From: Parapedobacter indicus
GTDB lineage: Bacteria > Bacteroidota > Bacteroidia > Sphingobacteriales > Sphingobacteriaceae
Direction: 5' to 3'
NCBI RefSeq assembly: GCF_900113765.1
Contig: NZ_FOQO01000009.1
Location: forward strand, 248,001 to 312,000
Length of the DNA stretch: 64,000 bases
Under the pieces are notes generated by a model. That model searched no databases, had not been told where the DNA came from, and saw nothing but the letters and a program-made list of their open reading frames with translations. Shown in pieces: positions 25,902 to 34,571 of this stretch. The position numbers were made by a program, and so were the translations under genes. The stretch's first letter is position 1. The number at the start of each line of letters is the position of its first letter.

Positions 25902-27128
25902 TTAATCTGACAGTTACGATTAGAAAAGTAACTTTAAACAGATTAAGTAATATGACAACACAACAAAAAATCATCAAGAACAAGTTGGGAGTATTGGAGC
26001 TTGCACAGCACCTGGGCAATGTATCAAAGGCGTGCAAAGTGATGGGGTATTCCCGCGATAGCTTTTACCGTTTCAAGGAACTGTATGAACAAGGAGGCGA
26101 ATTAGCCCTGCAGGAGATCTCCAGGCGTAAGCCGATCCTGAAGAACAGGGTTGAGGAACACGTCGAGCGTGCAGCGGTCGAGATGGCCATAGACCAGCCT
26201 GCGTTTGGCCAACTGCGGGCAAGCAACGAACTGAAGAAAAAAGGCATCGTCATTTCCCCGGGCGGGGTCAGGAGTATCTGGCTGCGTCACGATCTCCATA
26301 CTTTCAAACTGCGTTTAAAAGCACTGGAAGCAAAATCGGCACAGGAAGGCATTGTGCTGACCGAAGCACAGCTGGCCGCATTGGAACGTGCCAGGGAAGA
26401 GAAAAAAGCCATGGGTGAAATCGAGACCCACCATCCGTGTTACCTTGGTGCACAGGACACCTATTACGTCGGGAACATCAAGGGTGTCGGCCATATTTAC
26501 CAGCAGACGTTCATCGACACCTATTCCAAAGTGGCCTTCACCAAGTTGTATGACCGTAAAAACGCACTGGTGGCTGCCGATATGCTCAATGACCGCGTGG
26601 TACCTTTTTATGAGGAACACGACCTCAGGCTGCTCCGGGTGTTGACCGACAGGGGGACGGAATATTGCGGTGCAAGGGAACACCACGAATACCAGCTCTA
26701 TCTTGCCATCGAGGATATAGACCATAGCAAAACAAAAGCTAAAAGCCCGCAGACCAACGGAATCTGTGAACGCTTCCATAGGACCGTCCAGGAAGAGTTC
26801 TACGCTGTTGCTTTCCGGAAAAAGGTGTACAGGGGCATTGACGAATTACAGCATGATCTGGACAAATGGATGGCCTATTACAACAATGAGCGTACCCATA
26901 CGGGAAAATACTGCTACGGAAAAACGCCAATGCAGACGTTTGTGCAGAGTAAACCCTTAGCGCACGAAAAGTTGTTGGAAGCACTATCCGAAGACCATTT
27001 TGTGCCTAAGCCCTCCTCCACACAGAGAGAGGGCGTGGCAAAAAATGAGTCTGTCGAGTTTGAAGAAAATGGAGTATATTAGCAGAGAGCAACTGACAGT
27101 TTTTTAGAACCCCTGACTGTCAGATCAA
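25902..27128 (+). mobile_element. IS481-family insertion sequence
   Basis: One DDE transposase flanked by imperfect inverted repeats: left TTAATCTGACAGTTACG (25902-25918) and right, read inverted, TTGATCTGACAGTCAGG (27128-27112). An extra internal copy of CTGACAGTT lies near 27092. No clear target-site duplication was found (left flank ...ACGAC, right flank GTAGT...), so rearrangement after insertion is possible. The right end truncates the small minus-strand frame at 27120. Confidence 0.8.
25952..27082 (+). CDS. IS481-family transposase
   Basis: 376 residues, full length. N-terminal HTH ([26 protein letters not shown]), then an rve integrase core with a DDE triad likely at D169 (AQDTYYVG), D233 ([10 protein letters not shown]) and E273 ([13 protein letters not shown]). 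The C-terminal YYNNERTH motif is typical of IS481/IS3-like enzymes. Catalyses cut/copy-and-paste transposition of the surrounding element. Appears intact, so the element may still be mobile. Confidence 0.93.
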   Translation: MTTQQKIIKNKLGVLELAQHLGNVSKACKVMGYSRDSFYRFKELYEQGGELALQEISRRKPILKNRVEEHVERAAVEMAIDQPAFGQLRASNELKKKGIVISPGGVRSIWLRHDLHTFKLRLKALEAKSAQEGIVLTEAQLAALERAREEKKAMGEIETHHPCYLGAQDTYYVGNIKGVGHIYQQTFIDTYSKVAFTKLYDRKNALVAADMLNDRVVPFYEEHDLRLLRVLTDRGTEYCGAREHHEYQLYLAIEDIDHSKTKAKSPQTNGICERFHRTVQEEFYAVAFRKKVYRGIDELQHDLDKWMAYYNNERTHTGKYCYGKTPMQTFVQSKPLAHEKLLEALSEDHFVPKPSSTQREGVAKNESVEFEENGVY

Positions 27129-27296
27129 GTAGTGGCTATTACACATTGAACATACGGGTTTATCTAATGCCAAACCATAACTCTCTGCAAGCTCTCTAAC
27201 CTGTTGCTTTCTGAACAGCTTTTTTAAAACAGTTTTTAAGGGTAAATCGGGGAACATCATCATAAAATGAAGAAAGCTGAGATATTTCTCCTTCAT
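27120..27296 (-). pseudogene. Truncated gene fragment at the IS481 right end
   Basis: Open frame starting near 27296 (MKEKYLSFLHFMMMFPDLPL). Its stop codon TGA lies inside the terminal repeat of the insertion sequence, so its 3' part has been replaced by IS sequence. Residual motifs include a CSMCNS cysteine pair. No family recognised. Confidence 0.35.
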
Positions 27297-27350
27297 TTCG
27301 ACACCAATATTATTGTACATTTCCCTGTTTCATTTTTGTTTCCTGTTCAG

Positions 27351-28286
27351 CTAAACGGTAAGTACGATTTTTCCTGCGGTGCGACGGGTTTCAACCTGGG
27401 CATGGGCTTCTGCCATAGCCGCAAAGGGATAAATTTTGGCAATGTGTGGCCTTATCGTGCCTTTCGATATTAAATCAGCGATTGCTCTTAAATCATCTCC
27501 ATTAGGTTGCATTCCCCATAAGGACAGATTCACGTTTTTTTCTTTAGCTTTAATCTTCAGGTTTTCGTTTGTAAGCGCCAAAATTGAAATAATAGTACCA
27601 CCCGGTTTTACCACACCAATAGAATGCTCCAGAACATCGCCGCCTACACTATCAAAAACAAAATCAACATTGTCAATTACCTCCCAGAAATTTTCACTTT
27701 GGTAATCGATATGTCTATCAGCGCCCAGTGCCATAACAAAATCACGGTTTTTAGCTGACGATGTTGCAATTACTTCGGCACCTAAATGCTTGGCCATTTG
27801 CACGGCATAATGTCCCACTCCACCTGATGCCGCATGAATAAGAATTTTGTCGCCCTTTTTTATATTCATTCCGCGAACCAGGGGTTGCCATGCTGTCAAA
27901 CCAGCCATTGGTAAAGCGGCAGCTTCTTCAAAACTAATATGACCCGGCTTCCGAGCCAACATCTTTGCGTTTACCGCGACAAATTCGGCATAGCCACGAG
28001 CATTCGGTAAAAGCGCAAAGACAGCGTCACCTACGTCAAACCCATCGGTACCTTCAGCTTTTTCTACAATTTCCCCAGAGATATCCCAACCCAACACTGC
28101 AGGGCGGTATTCGCCAAATAAAGCGGTAATAAATGCAGGTGAATTGCGATAAATGGTATCAGCAGGGTTGATGCCAATGGCTTTTACTTTGACTAAAACT
28201 TCTCCATTTTTCAAAGTAGGTTTCTGTGCTTCGCCAAGTAGCAGGTTATCAGGACCTCCGGCTTCATATAATAAGTATGCCTTCAT
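27351..28286 (-). CDS. Zinc-type NADP-dependent alcohol dehydrogenase/quinone oxidoreductase
   Basis: 311 residues of the MDR quinone-oxidoreductase branch: MKAYLLYEAGGPDNL, GINPADTIYR, GWDISGEIVEKAEGTDGFDVGD, and NADPH-binding IHAASGGVGHYAVQMAKHLGAEV. It lacks the structural zinc cysteines. Reduces quinones or enones with NADPH in the cytoplasm. It lies downstream of an AraC-type regulator (28319) and an NAD(P)H-binding protein (29252) on the same strand, forming a likely electrophile/quinone-response cluster. Confidence 0.9.
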   Translation of the reverse strand: MKAYLLYEAGGPDNLLLGEAQKPTLKNGEVLVKVKAIGINPADTIYRNSPAFITALFGEYRPAVLGWDISGEIVEKAEGTDGFDVGDAVFALLPNARGYAEFVAVNAKMLARKPGHISFEEAAALPMAGLTAWQPLVRGMNIKKGDKILIHAASGGVGHYAVQMAKHLGAEVIATSSAKNRDFVMALGADRHIDYQSENFWEVIDNVDFVFDSVGGDVLEHSIGVVKPGGTIISILALTNENLKIKAKEKNVNLSLWGMQPNGDDLRAIADLISKGTIRPHIAKIYPFAAMAEAHAQVETRRTAGKIVLTV

Positions 28287-28318
28287 AACTGAAAAGTTAG
28301 TGATTTACCTGTTTGTTG

Positions 28319-29245
28319 TCAGTTAAACGATTGCCTGAATTTCAAAGGCGAAACGTTTGTCTTGGTTTTGAAAAGCTTGCTGAAGGATTGTGAATGCTCA
28401 AAACCCAGTTCGTAAGCAATTTCGCTTACGGAGAGATTAGTTGTGGATAGTTTTTCCCTGGCTTTTTCTATCAGTTTGTCGTGGATATGCTGCTGGGTGT
28501 TTTGCCCGGTAAGCGCCCTAAGCAGGCTGCCTAAATAACCCGGTGAAACATTTAATTCCGCTGCAACGTATTGAACGGTCGGCAACCCTTTTGAAATCAA
28601 GTCATCGCTATTGAAGTAGTCTGTCAATAACTTTTCCAGACGCTCCAATAGTTGATGATGCGCTTTTTCTCTTGTAATGAACTGACGGTTGTAAAACCTT
28701 TCCGAATAATTGAGCAACGCCTCTACGTGGGAAATGATGATCTGCTTGGTAAACTTGTCAATATTGGCACGATATTCCTGCCTGATATTTTCTATGATCC
28801 CGTTAAGCGTTCCTTCTTCTTTTTCCGATAACAGCAACGCTTCGTTTACCGAATAATCAAAGAAATCATACTTCTTGATACCCTTTGCCAACTGTGTGTT
28901 CCAAATAAAATCAGGGTGTATGAGCAACATCCAACCAGACGGTTCTCCGGAACGTTCTTTCTCATTGATTTCAATGTCAAGCACCTGGTTTGGCGACATA
29001 AAAAACAGTACGCCGCCATCTTCAAAATCGTAGAGCAGCTGCCCATATTTATACTTTACGCCTTGCATATGCTTCAACGCAATAAAATAGAAATCAAATA
29101 CCGCGCTCATCGTACTTTGATTGGGCAAGCCGGTGAAATCCTCCTTTGTTACTATACTGATCAAAGGATGTTCGGGCTTAGACAAGCCTCGTAGCCGGTG
29201 AAACTCGCTGATTGATTTTATTCTAACTGGCTTTGTCATATACAA
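28319..29245 (-). CDS. AraC-family transcriptional regulator
   Basis: 308 residues. The N-terminal ~190 residues form a cupin-like sensor. The C-terminal double HTH is clear: YVAAELNVSPGYLGSLLRALTG and VSEIAYELGFEHSQSFSKLFK with TNVSPLKFRQS. Probably controls the flanking NADPH oxidoreductase and NmrA-like genes (inference from position). It begins 6 nt after the NmrA-like stop codon. Confidence 0.9.
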   Translation of the reverse strand: MYMTKPVRIKSISEFHRLRGLSKPEHPLISIVTKEDFTGLPNQSTMSAVFDFYFIALKHMQGVKYKYGQLLYDFEDGGVLFFMSPNQVLDIEINEKERSGEPSGWMLLIHPDFIWNTQLAKGIKKYDFFDYSVNEALLLSEKEEGTLNGIIENIRQEYRANIDKFTKQIIISHVEALLNYSERFYNRQFITREKAHHQLLERLEKLLTDYFNSDDLISKGLPTVQYVAAELNVSPGYLGSLLRALTGQNTQQHIHDKLIEKAREKLSTTNLSVSEIAYELGFEHSQSFSKLFKTKTNVSPLKFRQSFN

Positions 29246-29251
29246 AGATAA

Positions 29252-30103
29252 TTATTGTCGCTTGTATGCTTTTGCAAATTCCCTGGCAAACGCTTTCAAT
29301 TTTGTTTTTCCCAATTCGGGCCTGTGTTTCAGATAATTCGTAAATGTTTTTCCGCTGTGTGTGTCTGCCTGCATGCTTACGAATTCATGTGCAAGCTGTT
29401 GCGGAAAGCCTGATTGGATCAAGCCGTCTAAAAGTTGCTCTTCTGGTAATGCTATCCATTTCAGGTCAGGCTTGCCGATGGCTTCGCCTAAAATCTTTGC
29501 CGCTTCATTACAGGTCAATTCCTCGCTTGCGACATAGCGGACCTTTTTCCCCTGAAACGGCCTTGTCAGCTCTTCAAAAGCCGCGTCTGCAATATCATCC
29601 GGAGAAACAAATGCAATCTTATCCTCTCCGCCATAACCGGACATTATTGCTCCATGCTCTTTTATTGTTTGAATGTCATTGTAGAAATTGGTGTAAAAGG
29701 AACCGGGACGTAGCTCGATGACCGTTCTGTCTGATAGCTGGATGAGTAGAATGGAGTCTGCCGTATCAGCCGCCCAACCGGTCAGAAATACAACTTTTTC
29801 AATTTCATTTTCCCTGATCGCCTGTACATAATTCGTTTCCATTTTTTTGAAATAGGCCGCTTGGTCTTCTTCCATAAAGTTGAAAGGGATCATACAATAC
29901 ACAGCGTCTGCACCGACAAAAGTTGTTGTCAAAAAATCTATGTCTGCTACTGATCCGATTGCTGCTTTTGCGCCAAGGGTTTCAATGTCTTTTTGTTTGT
30001 CGGCTTTACTGCTGATAACCGTTACCGAATGTCCGTTCGCAAGCAATGCTGTTGCAAGCGGTTTGCTGATGTTGCCCAATGAGCCTGTCAATACAATATT
30101 CAT
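29252..30103 (-). CDS. NmrA-like NAD(P)-binding protein (atypical SDR)
   Basis: 283 residues. Rossmann start MNIVLTGSLGNISKPLATALLANGHSV, a variant of the GxxGxxG motif, then VFLTGWAADT and ELRPGSFYTNF as in NmrA/HSCARG proteins and azoreductase-like SDRs. The family senses or uses NAD(P)H and often works beside AraC regulators in Bacteroidota. Upstream gene of the minus-strand cluster; a CAACTTTG element near 30132 may be its promoter. Confidence 0.85.
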   Translation of the reverse strand: MNIVLTGSLGNISKPLATALLANGHSVTVISSKADKQKDIETLGAKAAIGSVADIDFLTTTFVGADAVYCMIPFNFMEEDQAAYFKKMETNYVQAIRENEIEKVVFLTGWAADTADSILLIQLSDRTVIELRPGSFYTNFYNDIQTIKEHGAIMSGYGGEDKIAFVSPDDIADAAFEELTRPFQGKKVRYVASEELTCNEAAKILGEAIGKPDLKWIALPEEQLLDGLIQSGFPQQLAHEFVSMQADTHSGKTFTNYLKHRPELGKTKLKAFAREFAKAYKRQ

Positions 30104-30316
30104 ATGCTGTCTTTTTTGTTACTGCAAAGTTGCAACACTGTCTAGCAACAGATGTAACCAAAGCGACTGTTTTTGTAGCCAAAATGAATGGTCTTTGTTA
30201 CCAGGCAACTTGTTTGGGTGGAGCAATTTTGAAGTTTGCGACCGATTGAGGATACCGGTCGGGCGGCAAGCGCGCAAAGATAACGCTCATTCCGGGCGGC
30301 TTACCTGTTCCCGAGA

Positions 30317-30706
30317 CTATCGGTTTCGGAGGGACAGCCTACCACAGCCCATATAGGTTACATTCCTGTAGGCAAAGTAGATTTCATGTGTGGGACTACC
30401 TTCTTCGGTTATGTCCAGGGTACAACCACCGTTGTCCGAATGCCTGACGATCCCGTGAATTTCGTTGCCCTGAAATGCGTAGGTTTCGGTATGGGCTTGC
30501 TTGCGGGATAAAAGCAGGGTATCCTTTACGATATCGTTGATGCAGTGCAGAACAACATAGTTGTCTTTAATCTCCATCTCCCAGAAAGGCTCGGTGCCTT
30601 CAAAATAGCCGGTTATGATGGTTTTTCCCTCCATTGTCCCGGAACCCGTTATGAGCAGATAACAACAACCGATCAGCATTACCCATACACTCCTTTTAAC
30701 CGTCAT
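30317..30706 (-). CDS. Exported protein, COG3650-like
   Basis: 129 residues. An N-terminal signal-like segment (VKRSVWVMLIGCCYLLITGSG) contains Cys residues that could be a lipoprotein site. EGTEPFWEMEIKDNYVVLHC resembles the GTEPFW core of the COG3650 family of envelope proteins. The gene overlaps the stop of the upstream gene by 4 nt (start 30706, stop 30703), so the pair is co-translated. Function unknown. Confidence 0.6.
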   Translation of the reverse strand: MTVKRSVWVMLIGCCYLLITGSGTMEGKTIITGYFEGTEPFWEMEIKDNYVVLHCINDIVKDTLLLSRKQAHTETYAFQGNEIHGIVRHSDNGGCTLDITEEGSPTHEIYFAYRNVTYMGCGRLSLRNR

Positions 30707-31488
30707 AACCGCTCTACCTTTATTTTTCCAATTTCAAAAGGTATCCTTTTAACGGACGCCTCATTTTCGATCATGATCTCCACCGAAATATCATCTTTTT
30801 CGGCTTGAGAAATGTCCCTTTTAATTTTAGTTAACGCGTATATAATACCGGTCTTCTTGTCCTTAAGCGTCATGTTAGTATACCCCGGCATCGGATCATC
30901 ATTGATGAAATAGACGATCTTCTGTTCATCCGTGTACCTGTATGCGTATATGATATCAAAGAAGCTAAAGTCAATTTTACGGTAAGGTTCACTGTCTTTT
31001 GTCCTGTATTTAAAGTCCGGGAAGACTTTATTTATCACCGTCGAATCAACAATGGCGAAATAGAGGTCGGGATTTTCCGCCAGTATTGCCTTGTCCACCA
31101 GATTAACATTGCGGGCAATGCCCCCGTTTTTTCCCAGGTTGAAGTATGAATTGCTTTCTTCGGATGGGGTAAAATATTTCATGACACCCCTGATATGTAG
31201 CTCCCTGCTTTTTTTCTTGGGGGGATAATACCGTGATGTTTCGGCTCTTCCATTATTATAGTTATAGTTCAGCGGATATTCGAAGTTTTCTTCCAGCACG
31301 TTTCCCCTGTTATCCGTTACGGTCATGGTATCGATGTTGATCAGCTCGAACTTGCTGGTTGGCTTACCCATGTTCAGACCGATCTCTATAAAATCTTCCG
31401 TTTGGTTAGCATGGGATACCGTGATCTCTCCCTGCCCGAAGCATCTGGTAGCTATCATTATAAGCATCAATATAATATTCTCTTTCAT
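30703..31488 (-). CDS. Hypothetical secreted protein
   Basis: 261 residues with a signal peptide (ENIILMLIMIATRCFG). The mature part is beta-rich and polar with no recognised domain; it contains YYPPKKKSRELHIRG and FINDDPMPGYTNMTL. Followed by a co-translated COG3650-like protein, so the two probably share an envelope role. I do not recognise it. Confidence 0.6.
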   Translation of the reverse strand: MKENIILMLIMIATRCFGQGEITVSHANQTEDFIEIGLNMGKPTSKFELINIDTMTVTDNRGNVLEENFEYPLNYNYNNGRAETSRYYPPKKKSRELHIRGVMKYFTPSEESNSYFNLGKNGGIARNVNLVDKAILAENPDLYFAIVDSTVINKVFPDFKYRTKDSEPYRKIDFSFFDIIYAYRYTDEQKIVYFINDDPMPGYTNMTLKDKKTGIIYALTKIKRDISQAEKDDISVEIMIENEASVKRIPFEIGKIKVERL

Positions 31489-31817
31489 GGATGTGTTTTA
31501 CATGTCGTTGCTTATGCGCATACATTTACTTTATACCTGTCTTGCACTTATTTTGTACCTGTCGTGGGTACCTGACCGCAAGTACCGCGGACCGAATTAC
31601 AACCAGACCGGCCGAAACAAATGTAAAAACTCTTTTGAGAACCGGTGAAATACGGGAGTTTTTTTAGCTAACAGGTGCCACTTTCGGGAACCACCCAGGA
31701 TGCTTCCCTTCTATGCGCATCTAAAACCCTACGCGATCCAAGCAAATCATGTGGATTTGCATGACAACACTGTGAACCATGCCGCTAGATTACTGCTGAA
31801 CATATTTGAATGAAGTG
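31489..31817. other. Stretch with only short open frames
   Basis: No gene confidently seen. A 37-codon frame at 31700-31813 (+) could be the tail of a lost gene. Part of a recombination-scarred segment, because both neighbours to the right are truncated genes. Confidence 0.35.
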
Positions 31818-32267
31818 CTACTTCCTATTAAACGAGTAGTCGATTGAAAATTTCACTACCGGCTCTTTGAGCAGGTTTATCTCATTATGATTCACATATT
31901 GGTAAACACTCGCTTTGAGGTTGATCACCTGGTCTATCTCTATGCCGGCGTCCAGTGAATATCCAAACAAAAGCCCATTGTCGAATCCTGGTCCAAAAAG
32001 TGCCTGTAAATTCCCTTTGGAAGACAGCGACGCCATTCCTTTTGCCTGGACATAAAAAACCCCCAAGTTATCCGTATCTGTATCCTTCCAGGCGCCTGTC
32101 TGGAAAAACAATCCTACATTACCAAGCCCATTAAAGAAATTCATGTTTTTGCCTGTCAGGCTATCTGTTCCATTAAGATTGCGGACACCTACCTGATAGG
32201 CAAATCGCAGCTTCGTAATCCCATACCAAACCGAATTTGGTAAGTAATTGAATCTTGCTTCGGTCAT
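31818..32267 (-). pseudogene. C-terminal fragment of an outer-membrane protein
   Basis: From about LRFAYQVGVRNLNG onward this reads as beta-barrel strands (FFQTGAWKDTDTDNLGVFYVQ, FGYSLDAGIEIDQVINL) ending in KFSIDYSFNRK, a typical outer-membrane C-terminus. The N-terminal part is absent. The frame instead runs into the truncated aldo/keto reductase around 32210-32230. A deletion joined two unrelated genes. Confidence 0.6.
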
Positions 32268-32484
32268 ATCCTTTAATCGCTTCGCCGATCATTTCTTCAC
32301 TCAATCCAAAACCGTAGAACGGAGCTGTATCCAGGGTTGTAACCCCATGATCAATCGAAGCTTTTACGGCAGCGATGCTGTCTTTTTGTTCGTTTCCGCC
32401 CCACATATTGCCTCCGATGGCAAATGCTCCGTAAGCGATAGCTGATAATTTTAAGTCGGAGTTACCTAATGTGCTGTATTCCAT
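32173..32484 (-). pseudogene. Truncated aldo/keto reductase
   Basis: The first ~90 residues are a clear aldo/keto reductase N-terminus (LGNSDLKLSAIAYGAFAIGG, DHGVTTLDTAPFYGFGLSEEMIGEAIK, and TKFGLVWD), with the catalytic Asp and Tyr (DTAPFY) present. Then the sequence shifts to nonsense and stops; the rest (~200 residues) is missing, replaced by an outer-membrane protein fragment. Confidence 0.75.
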
Positions 32485-32538
32485 TTTTATATTTTATTAG
32501 TGAGATAAATTTATGATGTAAGATGTTCAAGCTTTGTC

Positions 32539-33168
32539 TTAATGACTGCCGTTAAATAAATATTCATGTTTTTCTAAAATGAAAGCCTCCTGCAGATGTT
32601 GCAAATAATCGCGATGATAGTTATCAATACGCTCCGGTGTTGCATTTTTTTCTAAATCGTGAAAATGAAATCCATCAATTCTATCCATACCGACAAACTG
32701 ATTCATCTTATGGAAACCAACTAATATGCCATCGTCCACAGCGGTTTGATCGAAAAATTCTCCCGGCAATGTGAAAGCCGTATCGGGTGCATTCCATGTG
32801 GAGGTAACCATGTATTTCTTGCCTTGCATTAACCCGCCTGTTCCATAATTGATTTCAGGATTATTACGGCTTCTTCCGTCGCTCCTGTAAATGCCGTTTT
32901 GATGACCGGCGGAGAAAACCTCATCGATATATTTCTTCAACCGATTCGGTACCTGGAACCACCAAATAGGCGTGTGATAAATAATAACATCAGCCCATTT
33001 AAAATTCTCCACTTCTTCCATCGCATCAAAATCATCATTGATGTTGGTGATACGTAAATCAAATTCGTTTTTCTCGAAAAAAGATTTTGTCCAGTCCGTC
33101 AAGGTATTGTTGAATGCTCCGCCTGAATGCGCAAAAACCTGTCCGCCGTTAATAATAAATATCTTCAT
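32539..33168 (-). CDS. mdaB: NAD(P)H quinone reductase, MdaB family
   Basis: 209 residues of the flavodoxin-like fold: FIINGGQVFAHSGGAFN (FMN/FAD-binding), YHTPIWWFQVPNRLKKYIDEVF, GTGGLMQGKKYMVTSTWNAP, DGFHFHDLEKN. MdaB reduces quinones by two electrons to avoid semiquinone stress. Divergent from a LysR-type regulator, the classic arrangement for a regulator-target pair. Confidence 0.9.
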   Translation of the reverse strand: MKIFIINGGQVFAHSGGAFNNTLTDWTKSFFEKNEFDLRITNINDDFDAMEEVENFKWADVIIYHTPIWWFQVPNRLKKYIDEVFSAGHQNGIYRSDGRSRNNPEINYGTGGLMQGKKYMVTSTWNAPDTAFTLPGEFFDQTAVDDGILVGFHKMNQFVGMDRIDGFHFHDLEKNATPERIDNYHRDYLQHLQEAFILEKHEYLFNGSH

Positions 33169-33173
33169 CTTAT

Positions 33174-33187
33174 ATTATCGTGATAAT
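33174..33187. promoter_or_regulatory. Putative LysR operator between mdaB and its regulator
   Basis: ATTATC-GT-GATAAT, two 6-bp inverted arms, begins 6 bp upstream of the mdaB start; a second ATTATC half-site lies near 33219. Confidence 0.4.
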
Positions 33188-33239
33188 TAATAAAGCAAAG
33201 TTCTATCAGAATTTTTTATTATCAAAATAACTTAAATTG

Positions 33240-33247
33240 TATATTTG
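33240..33247 (+). promoter_or_regulatory. -7 promoter element of the LysR gene
   Basis: TATATTTG, matching TAnnTTTG, 19 nt upstream of the start at 33267. Confidence 0.45.
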
Positions 33248-33266
33248 TATCATAAAAATAATAGAA

Positions 33267-34169
33267 ATGAGATGGAATCTGGAATGGTTGCGCACCTTTA
33301 AAGCAATTTATGAAACAGGAACGCTCTCTGCCGCGGCGCAGGAATTGTTTATTTCCCAACCCGGCGTAAGCCTGCATTTGAACTCGCTGGAAGCCTTTAC
33401 GGGTTATAAGTTATTTGATCGCTCTGCACGGAAAATGGTACCCACGGAAAAAGGGAAAATTCTATATAATTATATTTTAGATCCGCTAAAGAAACTGGAA
33501 ACGGGCGAGGAACATTTTCATAAACGTTCACAGGATGAGCGTGCCACCATCAGCGTGGGCATGTGTTTTGAGACTTTTCAATACACGCTGGAAGAGCATA
33601 TTTCCGGATTACCGTTTAACCTGATTATTAAGTTCGGCGAATACCCGCAAATGCAGCACGATTTGGACAGCGGCTTGCTGGACTTGATTATTACGCCGCA
33701 AAAAGGCGATCAACAGAATTTGGTATATCGTCCGTTTTCTAAAGAAAGAATTGTGCTGATTGCCGGCAGTGAAACCGACACGGCTGCATTGGAAAACTTA
33801 TTGCAAGAGAATAAAATAAAAGCAGCAGCCGATTTATTAAAACAGCAACTTTGGTACAGCACGGCAGCAGATATGGACCACCTAAAGAATTTTTGGTTGA
33901 AACATTTTGGCGAGCATCCCGATTTCAGTCCGAATTACATTGTACCCAATATCAGTTCCATCATCCGTTGTCTGAGCGATGGCACAGGTTTTTCGATTGT
34001 GCCCGATTTTCTTTGCAGAGAAGCCATTGCTTCGGGAAAAATAAAATTAGTTTGGGAAGGCAATCATCCGCTGGAAAATACGCTCTATTTCGGAACGAGG
34101 AAAAAGACCATGTATTGTAATGAAATAGATCGATTGGAGAGTTTACTGGAAAAGAGATGGGTCCGGTAA
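33267..34169 (+). CDS. LysR-family transcriptional regulator
   Basis: 300 residues from ATG 33267 (MRWNLEWLRTFKAIY). The in-frame ATG at 33237 lies before the -7 element and is rejected. Winged HTH: LSAAAQELFISQPGVSLHLNSLEAFTGYKLFDRS. A periplasmic-binding-like effector domain occupies residues 90-290. Likely controls mdaB, transcribed divergently from the shared ~100-bp intergenic region. Confidence 0.9.
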   Translation: MRWNLEWLRTFKAIYETGTLSAAAQELFISQPGVSLHLNSLEAFTGYKLFDRSARKMVPTEKGKILYNYILDPLKKLETGEEHFHKRSQDERATISVGMCFETFQYTLEEHISGLPFNLIIKFGEYPQMQHDLDSGLLDLIITPQKGDQQNLVYRPFSKERIVLIAGSETDTAALENLLQENKIKAAADLLKQQLWYSTAADMDHLKNFWLKHFGEHPDFSPNYIVPNISSIIRCLSDGTGFSIVPDFLCREAIASGKIKLVWEGNHPLENTLYFGTRKKTMYCNEIDRLESLLEKRWVR

Positions 34170-34349
34170 AGAGTTCGGGTTCTGACCAATGGGATCACTC
34201 CTATCCGAGGCAACGGGTGCCCTAAGTGGTGCCTCGTTTCTAATAAGTCGAAATTCAGTAGGTGGAATTCCGGCTAATCTCTTGAAGAATCGGCTGAATA
34301 CCTGAACATTTTCAAAACCAAGATCAACGGATTCCGATACACATACCAC
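34143..34349 (-). pseudogene. AraC-family C-terminal fragment
   Basis: VCVSESVDLGFENVQVFSRF followed by FKRLAGIPPTEFR is the second HTH of an AraC regulator with its downstream proline-containing motif. Everything N-terminal is missing, and on its 5' side it meets a DUF427 fragment on the other strand. A deletion or inversion scar. Confidence 0.7.
34191..34199. other. Candidate attR core
   Basis: Exact copy of the GGGATCACT at the tRNA-Lys 3' end (22080-22088), near gene remnants at the right end of the accessory island. Tentative. Confidence 0.25.
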
Positions 34350-34503
34350 CTGTGTCTGGAAAGGTGTGGCTTCCTATTATCATGTAGTGGTTGATGGGGA
34401 AACAGCAAATGATGCTGCATGGTACTATCCTAACCCCAGCGCGTTAGCAGCGGGAATAAAAGGACACATCGCATTTTGGCGTGGTGTAGAGGTAACCCGG
34501 TAG
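34315..34503 (+). pseudogene. DUF427 protein, C-terminal fragment
   Basis: Reads SDTHTTCVWKGVASYYHVVV, then DGETANDAAWYYPNPSA and IKGHIAFWRGVEV, the well-conserved second half of DUF427 (CPWKG...YY...DAAWYYP...HVAFW). The N-terminal half is missing; the sequence upstream belongs to an AraC fragment on the minus strand. Confidence 0.75.
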
Positions 34504-34571
34504 CACATAATTGCGGCTAAATTTTATACTTTTGGGCCGTGCAAAGAATTCCCTATCGTAAGAAAGAATAC

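Noticed and set aside
31700..31813. 37-codon plus-strand frame
   Set aside because: Too short, no recognised family, in a scarred region; listed only as possible debris.
34180..34245. tRNA-like sequence (GGGTTC...GGGATCACT) near the island end
   Set aside because: The T-arm does not pair and no acceptor or D-arm is present; only the 9-bp match was retained as a tentative attachment core.
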